Origin: Neolewinella aurantiaca
GTDB taxonomy: Bacteria; Bacteroidota; Bacteroidia; Chitinophagales; Saprospiraceae
Reading direction: 5' to 3'
Assembly: GCF_008014675.1 (NCBI RefSeq)
Contig: NZ_VOXD01000008.1
Span: 118,521-182,520 of the forward strand
Length of the DNA: 64,000 bases
Both the position numbers and the translations under genes were made by a program. The notes below the pieces were generated by a model that saw only the letters and a program-made list of their open reading frames with translations, was not told where the DNA came from and searched no databases. This document shows positions 35,296-43,497 of the stretch, piece after piece. Each line of letters opens with the position of its first letter. Positions within the stretch are counted from its first letter, which is position 1.

Positions 35296-36489
35296 TTAAG
35301 CAGTAAGGGGGTCGGAGAATATTTCTCCTTCATGGAACATATCGACTTCCCAATCTCTGAGAAGACAACGGTTCAGGGCCGCTGAAACAGCAGTTTCGTT
35401 TATGCCCTGGCCGATGAAAACCAGTTCTTGTTTACGGTCTCCCCATTCCCTATCCCAGTCTTTCTCGATCAGGTGGCGCTGTTGCTGGAATACCGGATTG
35501 AGACTTAGCTCAACGGCTGACTTACCGGCCCACCACGTGCCAACACTTTCGTAGCGCAGGGAACCACCCGCCTGGCTCCACACCAGCGCGTCTTCGGGGC
35601 GGGAAGCCAACCAGAATAAACCCTTGGAGCGGTAAACATTGCCCGGAAACCCCTCGTGGATAAATTTGAAGAACCGCTCGGGGTGAAAAGGCTTATGGGC
35701 CCGGAAGATGAAGGAATTAAAACCGTAGGTTTCAGTTTCGGGCGTATGTTCACCTTCCAGCTCCCTGAGCCAACCGGCAGATTGTTCGGCTGTATCAAGG
35801 TCAAAACTGCCCGTATTGAGCAATTCTTCCAGAGGGGCACGGCTCATTTCCGTTTCGAGCAGCTTAGCCGTCGGGTTCAGCTTTTTCAGTAAGCCTTTGA
35901 GGACTTCCAACTCGTAGGCATCCACCAGATCCGTTTTATTAAGCAGGATGATGTTGGCGAATTCGACCTGCTCGGTCAGGAGATTAACGATCGGTCGTTG
36001 ATCCTGCGGATCATCGGTCATACCCCGATCAAGAATAGTTTGAGCACTCCCGAAATCGTCCAGAAAATGACGGGAGTCGACCACCGTTACCATCGTATCG
36101 ATGTAGGAAAAGCGGCTCAGGTCAATCCCACTTTCTTCACTGACAAAGCTGAAGGTCTGGGCTACCGGGACCGGTTCACTGATACCGGTACTCTCGATAA
36201 GCAGGTAATCGAAGCGATCCTCCCGTGCCAGGCGTTCCACCTCGATCATCAGGTCTTCGCGCAGTGTACAACAAATGCAGCCGTTGGACATCTCAACCAG
36301 TTTTTCCTCAGCCTGAACGAGGCTTCCCGACGCCTCTACCAGTTGGGCATCGACGTTCACTTCGGCCATGTCGTTGACAATCACGGCAACGCGAAGTCCT
36401 TCCTTATTGTGTAAAACATGATTGAGGAGGGTGGTCTTCCCCGCGCCCAGAAAACCACTGAGAACGGTGACCGGTAATCGCTTTTTCAT
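35296..36489 (-). CDS. CobW/G3E-family GTPase (metallochaperone), copy 2
   Basis: A 397-residue G3E GTPase with [11 protein letters not shown] at the N-terminus, the metal motif [22 protein letters not shown] and LNKTDLV. The C-terminal domain is longer than that of copy 1 and contains [15 protein letters not shown] and GLFWLASRP, as in the zinc-responsive YciC/ZagA-like group. The start at 36489 ([13 protein letters not shown]) is preferred over the 12-codon extension. It is first in the minus-strand unit CobW-MerC-CobW. A dyad GCAACAATGTTGC lies 42 bp upstream and is the best candidate for a Zur operator. Confidence 0.92.
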   Translation of the reverse strand: MKKRLPVTVLSGFLGAGKTTLLNHVLHNKEGLRVAVIVNDMAEVNVDAQLVEASGSLVQAEEKLVEMSNGCICCTLREDLMIEVERLAREDRFDYLLIESTGISEPVPVAQTFSFVSEESGIDLSRFSYIDTMVTVVDSRHFLDDFGSAQTILDRGMTDDPQDQRPIVNLLTEQVEFANIILLNKTDLVDAYELEVLKGLLKKLNPTAKLLETEMSRAPLEELLNTGSFDLDTAEQSAGWLRELEGEHTPETETYGFNSFIFRAHKPFHPERFFKFIHEGFPGNVYRSKGLFWLASRPEDALVWSQAGGSLRYESVGTWWAGKSAVELSLNPVFQQQRHLIEKDWDREWGDRKQELVFIGQGINETAVSAALNRCLLRDWEVDMFHEGEIFSDPLTA

Positions 36490-36530
36490 CGAAAAATATT
36501 TTCGACAAAGATAGGCATTATTCACTTATT

Positions 36531-36543
36531 GCAACAATGTTGC
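36531..36543. promoter_or_regulatory. Candidate Zur/Fur operator dyad
   Basis: GCAACA-A-TGTTGC is a perfect dyad in the region shared by the CobW operon and the divergent Fur-family gene. Its location just upstream of the CobW start fits a repressor site; the binding protein is inferred from context. Confidence 0.55.
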
Positions 36544-36682
36544 GTTAAAGTTCGGCGTTTACTTTTTCGCCAGTAGTCTCCTGTAACCGTTGCTTCTCTG
36601 AACTGAGGCTAAACGATGCCCCTCGCAAATGCAGTGCGACCTGTCAATCAGGCAAGCCTCCTCCGGATCGACTACTTCCCCA

Positions 36683-36727
36683 CTGGCCCTGAAAGGGCCA
36701 GAGAACCGATTAAACACCCGGGGTGTT
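36683..36727. promoter_or_regulatory. Two small palindromes upstream of the Fur-family gene
   Basis: CTGGCCCT-GAA-AGGGCCAG (36683-36701) and AACACCC-G-GGGTGTT (36713-36727) lie 43-87 bp before the start at 36770. They may be operator or leader hairpins; function is unproven. Confidence 0.4.
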
Positions 36728-36769
36728 GAAGGATTAAAGAATTGCAGGACAGTATCAATAATTTCATTT

Positions 36770-37153
36770 ATGTCACGACGCCAGACAAAATCCCAGACGG
36801 CCATACTTCAGTTGTTGAAGAAAGAACAGGTAGCTCTGAGTCACGATGGTATTACGGCCAAACTGGAACAAGAGATTGACAGGGTAACTATATATCGTAT
36901 CCTAAACCGCTTCGTGGAGGATGGTCTGGCCCACCGCATTGTAGCCGATGATGGTCGGCAGTACTTTGCAATCTGCCCCGAGGAATGCTCACATGATCAT
37001 AAAGCGCACGATCACCTGCACTTTCGTTGCGTAAGCTGTGACCGGGTAGAGTGCGTACCGGGAGAAGTAGAATACAGCCTTCCTGCTGGTTACAAGGTCG
37101 ACAATCACAACATCATTCTTTCGGGGAACTGCAACGACTGCAGCGGGAAGTAA
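36770..37153 (+). CDS. Fur-family regulator, probably Zur
   Basis: A 127-residue metal-dependent repressor. The winged-helix N-terminus (AILQLLKKEQVALSHDGITAKL, read through) contains the recognition segment DRVTIYRILNRFVEDG. The metal part holds CPEECSHDHKAHDHLHFRC, followed by CDRVEC and a C-terminal GNCNDC. These give the two CxxC pairs for structural zinc and a His cluster for sensing. The start at 36770 (MSRRQTKSQ) is preferred to the longer open frame. It is divergent from the CobW-MerC-CobW unit, so Zur is more likely than Fur or PerR. Confidence 0.88.
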   Translation: MSRRQTKSQTAILQLLKKEQVALSHDGITAKLEQEIDRVTIYRILNRFVEDGLAHRIVADDGRQYFAICPEECSHDHKAHDHLHFRCVSCDRVECVPGEVEYSLPAGYKVDNHNIILSGNCNDCSGK

Positions 37154-37190
37154 TCAGCCGGAGACAATGATCTATTGGTCCTACAGTTCG

Positions 37191-37208
37191 GGCGCGAACG
37201 CAGGTGCA
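37191..37208 (-). repeat. 18-bp dispersed motif, intergenic
   Basis: Exact match with TT at the variable positions, between convergent zur-like gene and gabD. Confidence 0.8.
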
Positions 37209-37267
37209 AAGTGGGTTTTTAAGAACACAATGTCCCCTCCGAATACTCAGCCCCTCCGGTCCTGCCG

Positions 37268-38725
37268 TTATTCCACTCCGCCCCAGCACATGTACTTTGT
37301 CTCCAGATAATCCTCGAGACCGTATTTGCTTCCTTCCCGCCCGAAACCGGACTCTTTGATGCCCCCGAAGGGGGCGATGGCGGTGGAGATCATCCCCGTA
37401 TTTATGCCAACCATTCCGTACTCCAGCGCTTCGGCGACGCGCCAGATCAGGGCGTAGTCGCGCCCGTAGAAATACGCCGCCAGGCCAAAGGGCGTATCGT
37501 TGGCCATCCGGATCACTTCTTCCTCCGTCTCAAACTTGAAGACGGGCGCTACGGGACCGAAAATTTCGGTCGAGGCCACGTCCATATTCTGGTCCGCATC
37601 CGCAAGGATGGTTGGTTCGTAGAAGAGATCGCCCTGCTCAGAACGCTTGCCTCCGGCAAGCACCCGCGCGCCCTTTTCTTTGGCGTCGGCAACGAGGGCT
37701 TCCACCTTGTCCAGGCCAGCCTGGTTGATAAGCGGACCAATGTCGACCCCGTCCTGCCGGCCATCGCCGACCCTGAGTTCGTCGACGGCCTTCTTTAAAT
37801 CTTTAACGAACTTATCGTACACCCCGGCCTGTACGTAAATCCGGTTGGAGCAAACACAGGTTTGCCCGGCGTTGCGGTATTTACTGGCCACTGCACCTGC
37901 GACCGCGCCCGCTATGTCCGCGTCGTTGAAAACAATGAAGGGAGCATTCCCCCCGAGTTCCAATGATAGTTTTTTGACCGTCCCTGCACACTGACGCATC
38001 AGCTCCTTGCCCACTGCCGTGGAGCCGGTGAAACTCAGTTTACGCACCACCTCACTTTCCGTCAGTACTGCACCGACTTCCTTCGGCGTATTTGTGGTTA
38101 TTATGTTCAGCACGCCCGGCGGGAAGCCGGCCTCCCCGGCCAGGTGAGCAAGTGCAAGCGCCGAGAGCGGAGTGGCCTCGGCAGGTTTGATCACCACCGT
38201 ACAGCCCACCGCGAGCGCGGGGGCCACCTTGCGGGTAATCATTGCGTTCGGAAAGTTCCAGGGCGTAATCGCCGCAACCACCCCAACCGGCTGCTTGATG
38301 ACCGTGATGCGCTTATCTGTTCCGTGACCGGGAATCACATCGCCGTAAGCCCGTTTGCCTTCCTCGGCAAACCACTCCACAAAAGAAGCGCCGTAGCGGA
38401 TCTCGCCGGCAGCTTCCGCCAGGGGCTTGCCCTGCTCAGAGGTGAGAATCATCGCAAGGTCGTCCACGTTTTCCAGCATGAGCTCGTACCAGCGGCGCAG
38501 AATCGCCGAACGCTCGCCGGCCGTTTTTTTGCTCCAGGCCGGGAAGGCAGCCTTAGCAGCAGCGACCGCTTTCTCTGTTTCCGCCCGACCTAAATCCGGT
38601 ACAGTTGCCAGCTCTTCACCCGTCGCCGGATCATTTACCGGAAACGTATTGCCGGACTCTGCATCCGACCATTTTCCGTCGATGTAAGCATGGGGTTTCA
38701 AAAGTTTGGAATTCGATAGCTGCAT
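37268..38725 (-). CDS. gabD: NAD(P)-dependent succinate-semialdehyde dehydrogenase
   Basis: A 485-residue aldehyde dehydrogenase. The start at 38725 (MQLSNSKLLKPHAYIDGKW) is favoured over a 33-codon upstream extension. It shows the NAD-binding PWNFPNAMITRKVAPALAVG, FTGSTAVGKEL, catalytic glutamate in LELGGNAPFIVF and catalytic cysteine in GQTCVCSNRIYVQ, with a GabD-type C-terminus GLEDYLETKYMCWGG. It oxidises succinate semialdehyde to succinate in GABA degradation, or a related aldehyde. A copy of the dispersed 18-bp motif encodes AGAVAGAVAS just before the cysteine. It is divergent from hmgA and apparently monocistronic. Confidence 0.92.
   Translation of the reverse strand: MQLSNSKLLKPHAYIDGKWSDAESGNTFPVNDPATGEELATVPDLGRAETEKAVAAAKAAFPAWSKKTAGERSAILRRWYELMLENVDDLAMILTSEQGKPLAEAAGEIRYGASFVEWFAEEGKRAYGDVIPGHGTDKRITVIKQPVGVVAAITPWNFPNAMITRKVAPALAVGCTVVIKPAEATPLSALALAHLAGEAGFPPGVLNIITTNTPKEVGAVLTESEVVRKLSFTGSTAVGKELMRQCAGTVKKLSLELGGNAPFIVFNDADIAGAVAGAVASKYRNAGQTCVCSNRIYVQAGVYDKFVKDLKKAVDELRVGDGRQDGVDIGPLINQAGLDKVEALVADAKEKGARVLAGGKRSEQGDLFYEPTILADADQNMDVASTEIFGPVAPVFKFETEEEVIRMANDTPFGLAAYFYGRDYALIWRVAEALEYGMVGINTGMISTAIAPFGGIKESGFGREGSKYGLEDYLETKYMCWGGVE
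37892..37909 (+). repeat. 18-bp dispersed motif inside gabD
   Basis: Exact match with AC at the variable positions; encodes AGAVAGAVA. Confidence 0.8.
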
Positions 38726-38877
38726 GACAAGTTTTTTTAAGCAAAAATGTATTGACCTGTCCTGTTTACTGATCCAGAACACGACGTTCAGCTTTACAAC
38801 CTGATAAGGATGTAAATTGTGCATTGAAGTCAGAAAACCAACGGGCGGGTCATCCGTTTAATTAGCAAGACAACTGT

Positions 38878-38885
38878 TACATTTG
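38878..38885 (+). promoter_or_regulatory. Putative -7 promoter box of hmgA
   Basis: TACATTTG matches the Bacteroidota -7 consensus TAnnTTTG and lies 41 bp before the hmgA start, a plausible leader length. No exact -33 TTG was found. Confidence 0.5.
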
Positions 38886-38925
38886 CAACCTTTAGCCTGA
38901 GGGGCCAACATCTTAAAGACTAACC

Positions 38926-40080
38926 ATGCCATTATACCATCAACTAGGGCAGTTTCCGCAGAAGCGCCATACCCAGTTTCGTCAGCCCGACGGAAGCCTT
39001 TACCACGAGCAGCTTTTTGGTACCATCGGCTTCGACGGTATGTCGTCGTTGCTGTACCACTTGCGCCGCCCGACGCAGGTGCGCGACATCGTCTCCAGTG
39101 TTGACGTAAGCCCGAAGGTTGCGGAAGCGAAACATATCAAAAGTAGGAAACTCGTTGGCTTCAACGTTCCTCCGGAGGATGACTTTCTGGACAGCCGCAA
39201 GGCGCTGCTCGTCAATAAAACGGTCCAGATCGGCGTCGCCGCTCCCCGCAAATCGTTGACGGATTATTTCTATAAAAATGCCGATTCCGACGAACTGCTG
39301 TTTATCCACCGGGGTACCGGAACGCTGCGTACGCTACTCGGCAACATACCCTTCGAGTACGGCGACTACCTGCTGATTCCGCGGGGTATGATCTACCAGA
39401 TCGAGTTCGACACCGAAGACAATCGCATCCTCTACTGCGAGTCTACCGACCCGATCTACACCCCGAAGCGGTACCGCAATCACTTCGGCCAGTTGCTGGA
39501 GAGCAGCCCGTTTTGCGAACGCGATCTGAAGCTACCTCAGGACCTCGAAACCCATGATGAAACCGGGGAATTCACGATAAAAATCAAGAAACAGGGCATG
39601 CTCCACGAAGTGGTGTACGCCTCGCATCCCTTCGATGTCGTCGGGTGGGACGGCTATAACTTCCCGTACGGCTTCAGCATCCACAACTTCGAGCCGATCA
39701 CCGGCCGCGTACACCAGCCGCCACCCGTACACCAGACCTTCGAGACCAAATCCTTTGTGGTTTGCTCTTTCGTTCCCCGGCTCTACGATTACCACCCGCT
39801 CTCGATCCCCGCGCCGTACAATCACTCCAACATCGACTCCGATGAGATGCTGTACTACGTCGATGGTGACTTCATGAGCCGCACCGGCATCGGCCCGGGT
39901 TACATTTCGCTGCACCCCGGCGGCATTCCGCACGGTCCGCACCCCGGCACTTACGAAGGTTCCATCGGGCACAAAGGCACCGAGGAACTTGCCGTGATGA
40001 TCGATACCTTCGCACCGCTTGCGGTTACGGAAGAAGCGCTCAAAATCGATACGGGCGACTACCACCAATCCTGGCTTTAA
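38926..40080 (+). CDS. hmgA: Homogentisate 1,2-dioxygenase
   Basis: A 384-residue cupin-fold Fe(II) dioxygenase that opens the ring of homogentisate to maleylacetoacetate in tyrosine degradation. Signatures include FGTIGFDGMSSLLYH, DELLFIHRGTG, GDYLLIPRGMIYQIEF and the C-terminal metal region HPGGIPHGPHPGTYEG, which holds iron-binding histidines. It is somewhat shorter than the roughly 430-445 residues of the human and Pseudomonas enzymes, as usual for many bacterial members. fahA follows after a 116-bp gap filled by an inverted repeat, so the two should be co-regulated. Confidence 0.95.
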   Translation: MPLYHQLGQFPQKRHTQFRQPDGSLYHEQLFGTIGFDGMSSLLYHLRRPTQVRDIVSSVDVSPKVAEAKHIKSRKLVGFNVPPEDDFLDSRKALLVNKTVQIGVAAPRKSLTDYFYKNADSDELLFIHRGTGTLRTLLGNIPFEYGDYLLIPRGMIYQIEFDTEDNRILYCESTDPIYTPKRYRNHFGQLLESSPFCERDLKLPQDLETHDETGEFTIKIKKQGMLHEVVYASHPFDVVGWDGYNFPYGFSIHNFEPITGRVHQPPPVHQTFETKSFVVCSFVPRLYDYHPLSIPAPYNHSNIDSDEMLYYVDGDFMSRTGIGPGYISLHPGGIPHGPHPGTYEGSIGHKGTEELAVMIDTFAPLAVTEEALKIDTGDYHQSWL

Positions 40081-40081
40081 C

Positions 40082-40193
40082 GGGTTGAGGGCCTCCGGCC
40101 CGAACCTCCCAGGGCAGTAGCTCTGGCAAATTTGTTAGCTCCGTTTTCCGGACCTCAGGTCCGCTCACCAATCGGGCCAGAGGCCCTCAACCC
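40082..40193. repeat. Inverted-repeat element filling the hmgA-fahA gap
   Basis: Arms GGGTTGAGGGCCTCCGGCCC (from 40082) and the inverse ending at 40193 match at 20 of 21 positions, with an inner CGGACCTCAGGTCCG palindrome. The element spans nearly the entire gap and could modulate read-through into fahA. Confidence 0.75.
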
Positions 40194-40196
40194 AAT

Positions 40197-41354
40197 ATGC
40201 AATACGGAATCTTCTCCTACCAGAACGAAACACCCCGTGTGGGTATCCGCCATGGCAACCGCGTCGTCGACCTCAGCGTGCTGGCCGAATTGGGCGTTTT
40301 CGACTTCGATTCGAGCGTCTTCTATGAACTCTTCCTCAACGAGTTCATCGCGCTGGGCAAAGAGGTTCATCAGCGGGCGCGGACGCAGGTGCAAACCTGG
40401 CTGACGAACAATGAGATCCACCCCGAGGCCTACCTTTCCGTTGACGAAGTAACGATGCACCTGCCCGTAAGGATTGGCGACTACACCGATTTTTACAGCA
40501 GCATCGAGCATGCCACCAATGTCGGCAAAATGTTCCGTGATCCGGAGAACGCCCTGCTGCCCAACTGGAAGCACCTGCCCGTCGGCTACCACGGCCGGGC
40601 TTCGAGCATCGTTGTGTCGGGGACGGACATCAGGCGGCCTTCCGGCCAGGTAAAAACCAATGCGATGGACACGCCCGAATTCCGCCCTTCGGAGCGGCTG
40701 GACTTCGAGCTCGAGATGGCCTTCATCGTAGGTAAAGACTCCACTTTCGGTGAGCCCGTCAACATCGCAGATGCCGAAGACTACATCTTCGGCATCGCTC
40801 TGTTCAACGACTGGAGTGCCCGCGACATCCAGAAGTGGGAATACGTTCCACTCGGCCCGTTTCTGGGCAAAAGCTTCGCTTCCAGCCTTTCGCCGTGGAT
40901 TACCGAACTGGCAGACCTGGAACCATTCAGAACGGCTGGTCCGGTCCAGGACCCTGCTCCCCTACCCTACCTTGCATCCGGCGTCAGCGCCCCTAATTTT
41001 GATATAGAACTGGAAGTGACTCTGACCCCTAAAGATGGTACACCTACAGTCATCAGCCGGTCCAACACCAAGTATCTGTACTGGAGTATGGCGCAGCAAC
41101 TGACGCACCATACCAGCAACGGTTGCAACGTGCGCGTGGGCGACCTGATGGCCTCGGGTACAATCTCGGGCAAAGACGCCTCTTCCTACGGTTCCCTACT
41201 CGAGATTTCCGAAGGGGGCCGCAAGCCTTTCCCTCTCGAAGATGGCTCCCAACGGGCCTTCCTGGCCGATGGCGACACCATAACGCTGCGCGCCCACGCA
41301 GAGCGGGACGGGACTCGGCTGGAACTCGGCGAAGTTACCGGACGGATTATCTGA
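40197..41354 (+). CDS. fahA: Fumarylacetoacetase
   Basis: A 385-residue enzyme that splits fumarylacetoacetate to fumarate and acetoacetate, the last step of tyrosine breakdown. Visible family segments are the N-terminal MQYGIFSYQNETPRVGIR, DFYSSIEHATNVGKMFRD, PVGYHGRASSIVVSGT, DFELEMAFIVGK and the catalytic-site region FNDWSARDIQKWEY. Maleylacetoacetate isomerase is not in the window. A dispersed 18-bp motif lies at codons for QRARTQVQTW, a poorly conserved surface region. A hairpin follows the stop. Confidence 0.95.
   Translation: MQYGIFSYQNETPRVGIRHGNRVVDLSVLAELGVFDFDSSVFYELFLNEFIALGKEVHQRARTQVQTWLTNNEIHPEAYLSVDEVTMHLPVRIGDYTDFYSSIEHATNVGKMFRDPENALLPNWKHLPVGYHGRASSIVVSGTDIRRPSGQVKTNAMDTPEFRPSERLDFELEMAFIVGKDSTFGEPVNIADAEDYIFGIALFNDWSARDIQKWEYVPLGPFLGKSFASSLSPWITELADLEPFRTAGPVQDPAPLPYLASGVSAPNFDIELEVTLTPKDGTPTVISRSNTKYLYWSMAQQLTHHTSNGCNVRVGDLMASGTISGKDASSYGSLLEISEGGRKPFPLEDGSQRAFLADGDTITLRAHAERDGTRLELGEVTGRII
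40376..40393 (-). repeat. 18-bp dispersed motif inside fahA
   Basis: Exact match with TC at the variable positions; encodes RARTQVQ, a different reading frame use than in hsdR. Confidence 0.8.
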
Positions 41355-41371
41355 AGTAGGAGTATTTCCTG

Positions 41372-41404
41372 GTTTCAACCTGTCGAAATCGACAGGTTTG
41401 AAAT
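41372..41404 (+). terminator. Probable terminator hairpin after fahA
   Basis: CCTGTCG-AAAT-CGACAGG is a perfect 7-bp stem extended by TTTCAA/TTTGAAA arms, 17 bp after the fahA stop and without a strong T run. The core TGTCGAAATCGACA resembles the palindrome inside the KilA-N gene at 63442. Confidence 0.55.
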
Positions 41405-41608
41405 CCTTTAAATCGAGGATATTGGCCGTGCGTATTTGATGTTGGTACGAGATTAATGCCGGAGGCTATGTACGAAGTGCCTGAAACCGCGTCCTCAATG
41501 TGAGATTCAGCCCTCAGAAATACTTCTTTGCGGCATCACTACCAACTACTTTCTGCCTGCTACGTTCTAACGCAAGCACAACATTCTACCCACTACTTTC
41601 TACCAGCT

Positions 41609-42472
41609 ATGATCATCGATCCGAACAACCTCTCCCCCCGCGAAACCTACGCCTACCTCTCGGGGGCGGTCGCTCCGCGCCCCATCTGTTTTGCCAGTAC
41701 CGTCGATGCTGAAGGCAATGTAAACCTAAGCCCCTTCAGTTTTTTCAACGTAGTGAGCGGAGATCCGCCCCTGTTGGCCTTTTCGCCACTGCTGAGCGGC
41801 CGTGACGGCTCGCCGAAGGATACCCTCAACAACGTCCGGGCGGTACCGGAGGTGACCATCAATATCGTGAATCATGCGATTGTCGAGCAAATGTCGCTCA
41901 CGAGTACAGCCTACCCTTCCGGGGTCAATGAGTTCGAAAAAGCGGCGCTGACGCAGGTGCAGGGAGAGGTGGTGAAACCACCGCTGGTGGCTGAAAGCCC
42001 CGTCTCCTTCGAGTGTAAGGTAGATCAGATACTCACGCTCGGGGACGGCCCGATGGGCGGCAGCCTCATCATCGCACGGGTGGTGCGCATCCATGTCCAT
42101 AAAGACCTGTTCGACGAGCAGGGTGTAATGGATATCCGCGCGCTCGATCTCGTTGGGCGCATGGGCGGAGCCGATTATATCCGCGCCATCCCCGAAGCCC
42201 TCTTCGAAATCCCCAAGCCCGTCCGGTCCCTCGGCATCGGCATCGACGGCCTGCCACCGTACATCCGCAACTCCACCGTATTGACCGGCAACAACCTTGG
42301 CCGGCTCGGTAACGTCGAGCGACTTCCCACCGCAGAAGAAATAAGTAAACTTGCTGGCAACCCAGGCGTTAAGGAAGCTTTGACCGGCGGACTGGAGCAG
42401 CGTCACCGTCTCGCGCAAGCCTACCTCGAGCGCGGAGAAACGGAACTGGCGCTCACCGTGCTTATGGCATAA
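41609..42472 (+). CDS. Flavin reductase-like (FMN-binding split barrel) protein
   Basis: A 287-residue flavin reductase-like domain protein. The start at 41609 (MIIDPNNLSPRETYAYLSG) is chosen over an upstream extension with no family similarity. The FMN-binding region shows APRPICFASTVDAEGNVNLSPFSFFNVVSGDPP when read through, then LLAFSP and RDGSPKDTLNNV. Its position after hmgA and fahA suggests a link with aromatic catabolism, though the partner oxygenase is unknown. A dispersed 18-bp motif encodes ALTQVQGE at about residue 115. Confidence 0.85.
   Translation: MIIDPNNLSPRETYAYLSGAVAPRPICFASTVDAEGNVNLSPFSFFNVVSGDPPLLAFSPLLSGRDGSPKDTLNNVRAVPEVTINIVNHAIVEQMSLTSTAYPSGVNEFEKAALTQVQGEVVKPPLVAESPVSFECKVDQILTLGDGPMGGSLIIARVVRIHVHKDLFDEQGVMDIRALDLVGRMGGADYIRAIPEALFEIPKPVRSLGIGIDGLPPYIRNSTVLTGNNLGRLGNVERLPTAEEISKLAGNPGVKEALTGGLEQRHRLAQAYLERGETELALTVLMA
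41944..41961 (-). repeat. 18-bp dispersed motif in the flavin reductase gene
   Basis: TGCACCTGCGTCAGCGCC, one mismatch; encodes ALTQVQ. Confidence 0.75.
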
Positions 42473-42516
42473 ATCAGAAGCCGGTTCCTGAATTCCAGCC
42501 TTTAATTTTATCCTTC

Positions 42517-43305
42517 ATGAACCAATTCCCAGCAATCCTTCTCCTTTTGGCGTTTGCTTTTTCCTGTCAGTCCCCTGCCCCGGAGCAGGGCGCTCAGGCG
42601 GAGGTCACTACCAGCTCTACCGCCGACGCAGCCCCCTCTCCGGCCGATATAACGCTAGCCAAAGCCGTAGAGGCCCACGGAGGGGGCCGGTACGACACCG
42701 CAAGCTACAGCTTCGTATTCCGCAATAAAGCTTACACCTTCACCAACGACGGGACCGACTACCGCTACTCCGTTACCAACGAAGTAAACGGCGTGACCAT
42801 CGTTGATGTCCTCGAAAACGGGAAACTCACGCATACCCTCGACGGAGTCCCCATCGATATTATCGAAAAGGATGTCGCCAAATTCTCCGAAGCGCTCAAC
42901 TCGGTCATCTATTTCGCTACCCTGCCTCACAAGCTCCAGGACCCCGCCGTACTCCTTACCCAGCTCGATAGTGTCTCCATAAACGACGCGACCTACCACA
43001 CGCTCAAGGTTCAGTTCAAGCAGGAAGGTGGCGGTACCGATCACGACGATAATTTCCGCTACTGGATCAATACCGCCACCAACCGGATAGACTACCTTGC
43101 CTACGATTACCTAACCAACGGCGGCGGCGTACGGTTCCGAAGCGCTTACAATCCCCGCGTTGTCGAAGGCATTCTCTTTCAGGATTACATCAACTACAAA
43201 GCTCCCGTTGGCACTTCTCTCGACGACTTACCCGCGCTGTTCGAACAAGGAAAATTGGAGGAACTCTCCCGTATCGAAACGGAAGAAGTCAAGTCTTTGA
43301 AGTGA
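42517..43305 (+). CDS. Lipoprotein resembling the DUF6503 family
   Basis: A 262-residue lipoprotein with signal MNQFPAILLLLAFAFSC and lipobox FSC, then a linker rich in A, P, S and T. The body (ITLAKAVEAHGGGRYDTASYSFVFRNKAY read through, later FRYWINTATNRIDYLAYDY) resembles the Bacteroidota family I know as DUF6503, which may bind lipophilic ligands as LolA-like folds do. The family name is from memory. It follows the flavin reductase gene by 44 bp and is probably in the same transcript. Confidence 0.75.
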   Translation: MNQFPAILLLLAFAFSCQSPAPEQGAQAEVTTSSTADAAPSPADITLAKAVEAHGGGRYDTASYSFVFRNKAYTFTNDGTDYRYSVTNEVNGVTIVDVLENGKLTHTLDGVPIDIIEKDVAKFSEALNSVIYFATLPHKLQDPAVLLTQLDSVSINDATYHTLKVQFKQEGGGTDHDDNFRYWINTATNRIDYLAYDYLTNGGGVRFRSAYNPRVVEGILFQDYINYKAPVGTSLDDLPALFEQGKLEELSRIETEEVKSLK

Positions 43306-43497
43306 GTTGCGGAGTCGTTGAGTTGACGCCGCCGTTACTACTCTCTCGCTTCGCTCATTGGCCCCGGTTCGCGCAGCGAACGGCACCCGCAGCAGCAAAT
43401 CGTATTTCCAGAATCGAGTATCACTCCCCCCTTTGGGGATGAACGCGGCGAAGAGCTCTCGCAGTAGCAACTCACCAACTCGCTAATCCACTTCCAA

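Noticed and set aside
43306..43497. Possible regulatory palindrome upstream of the DUF6503/rep convergent ends
   Set aside because: Only short matches (GAGTTG/CAACTC) at loose spacing; not distinguishable from chance.
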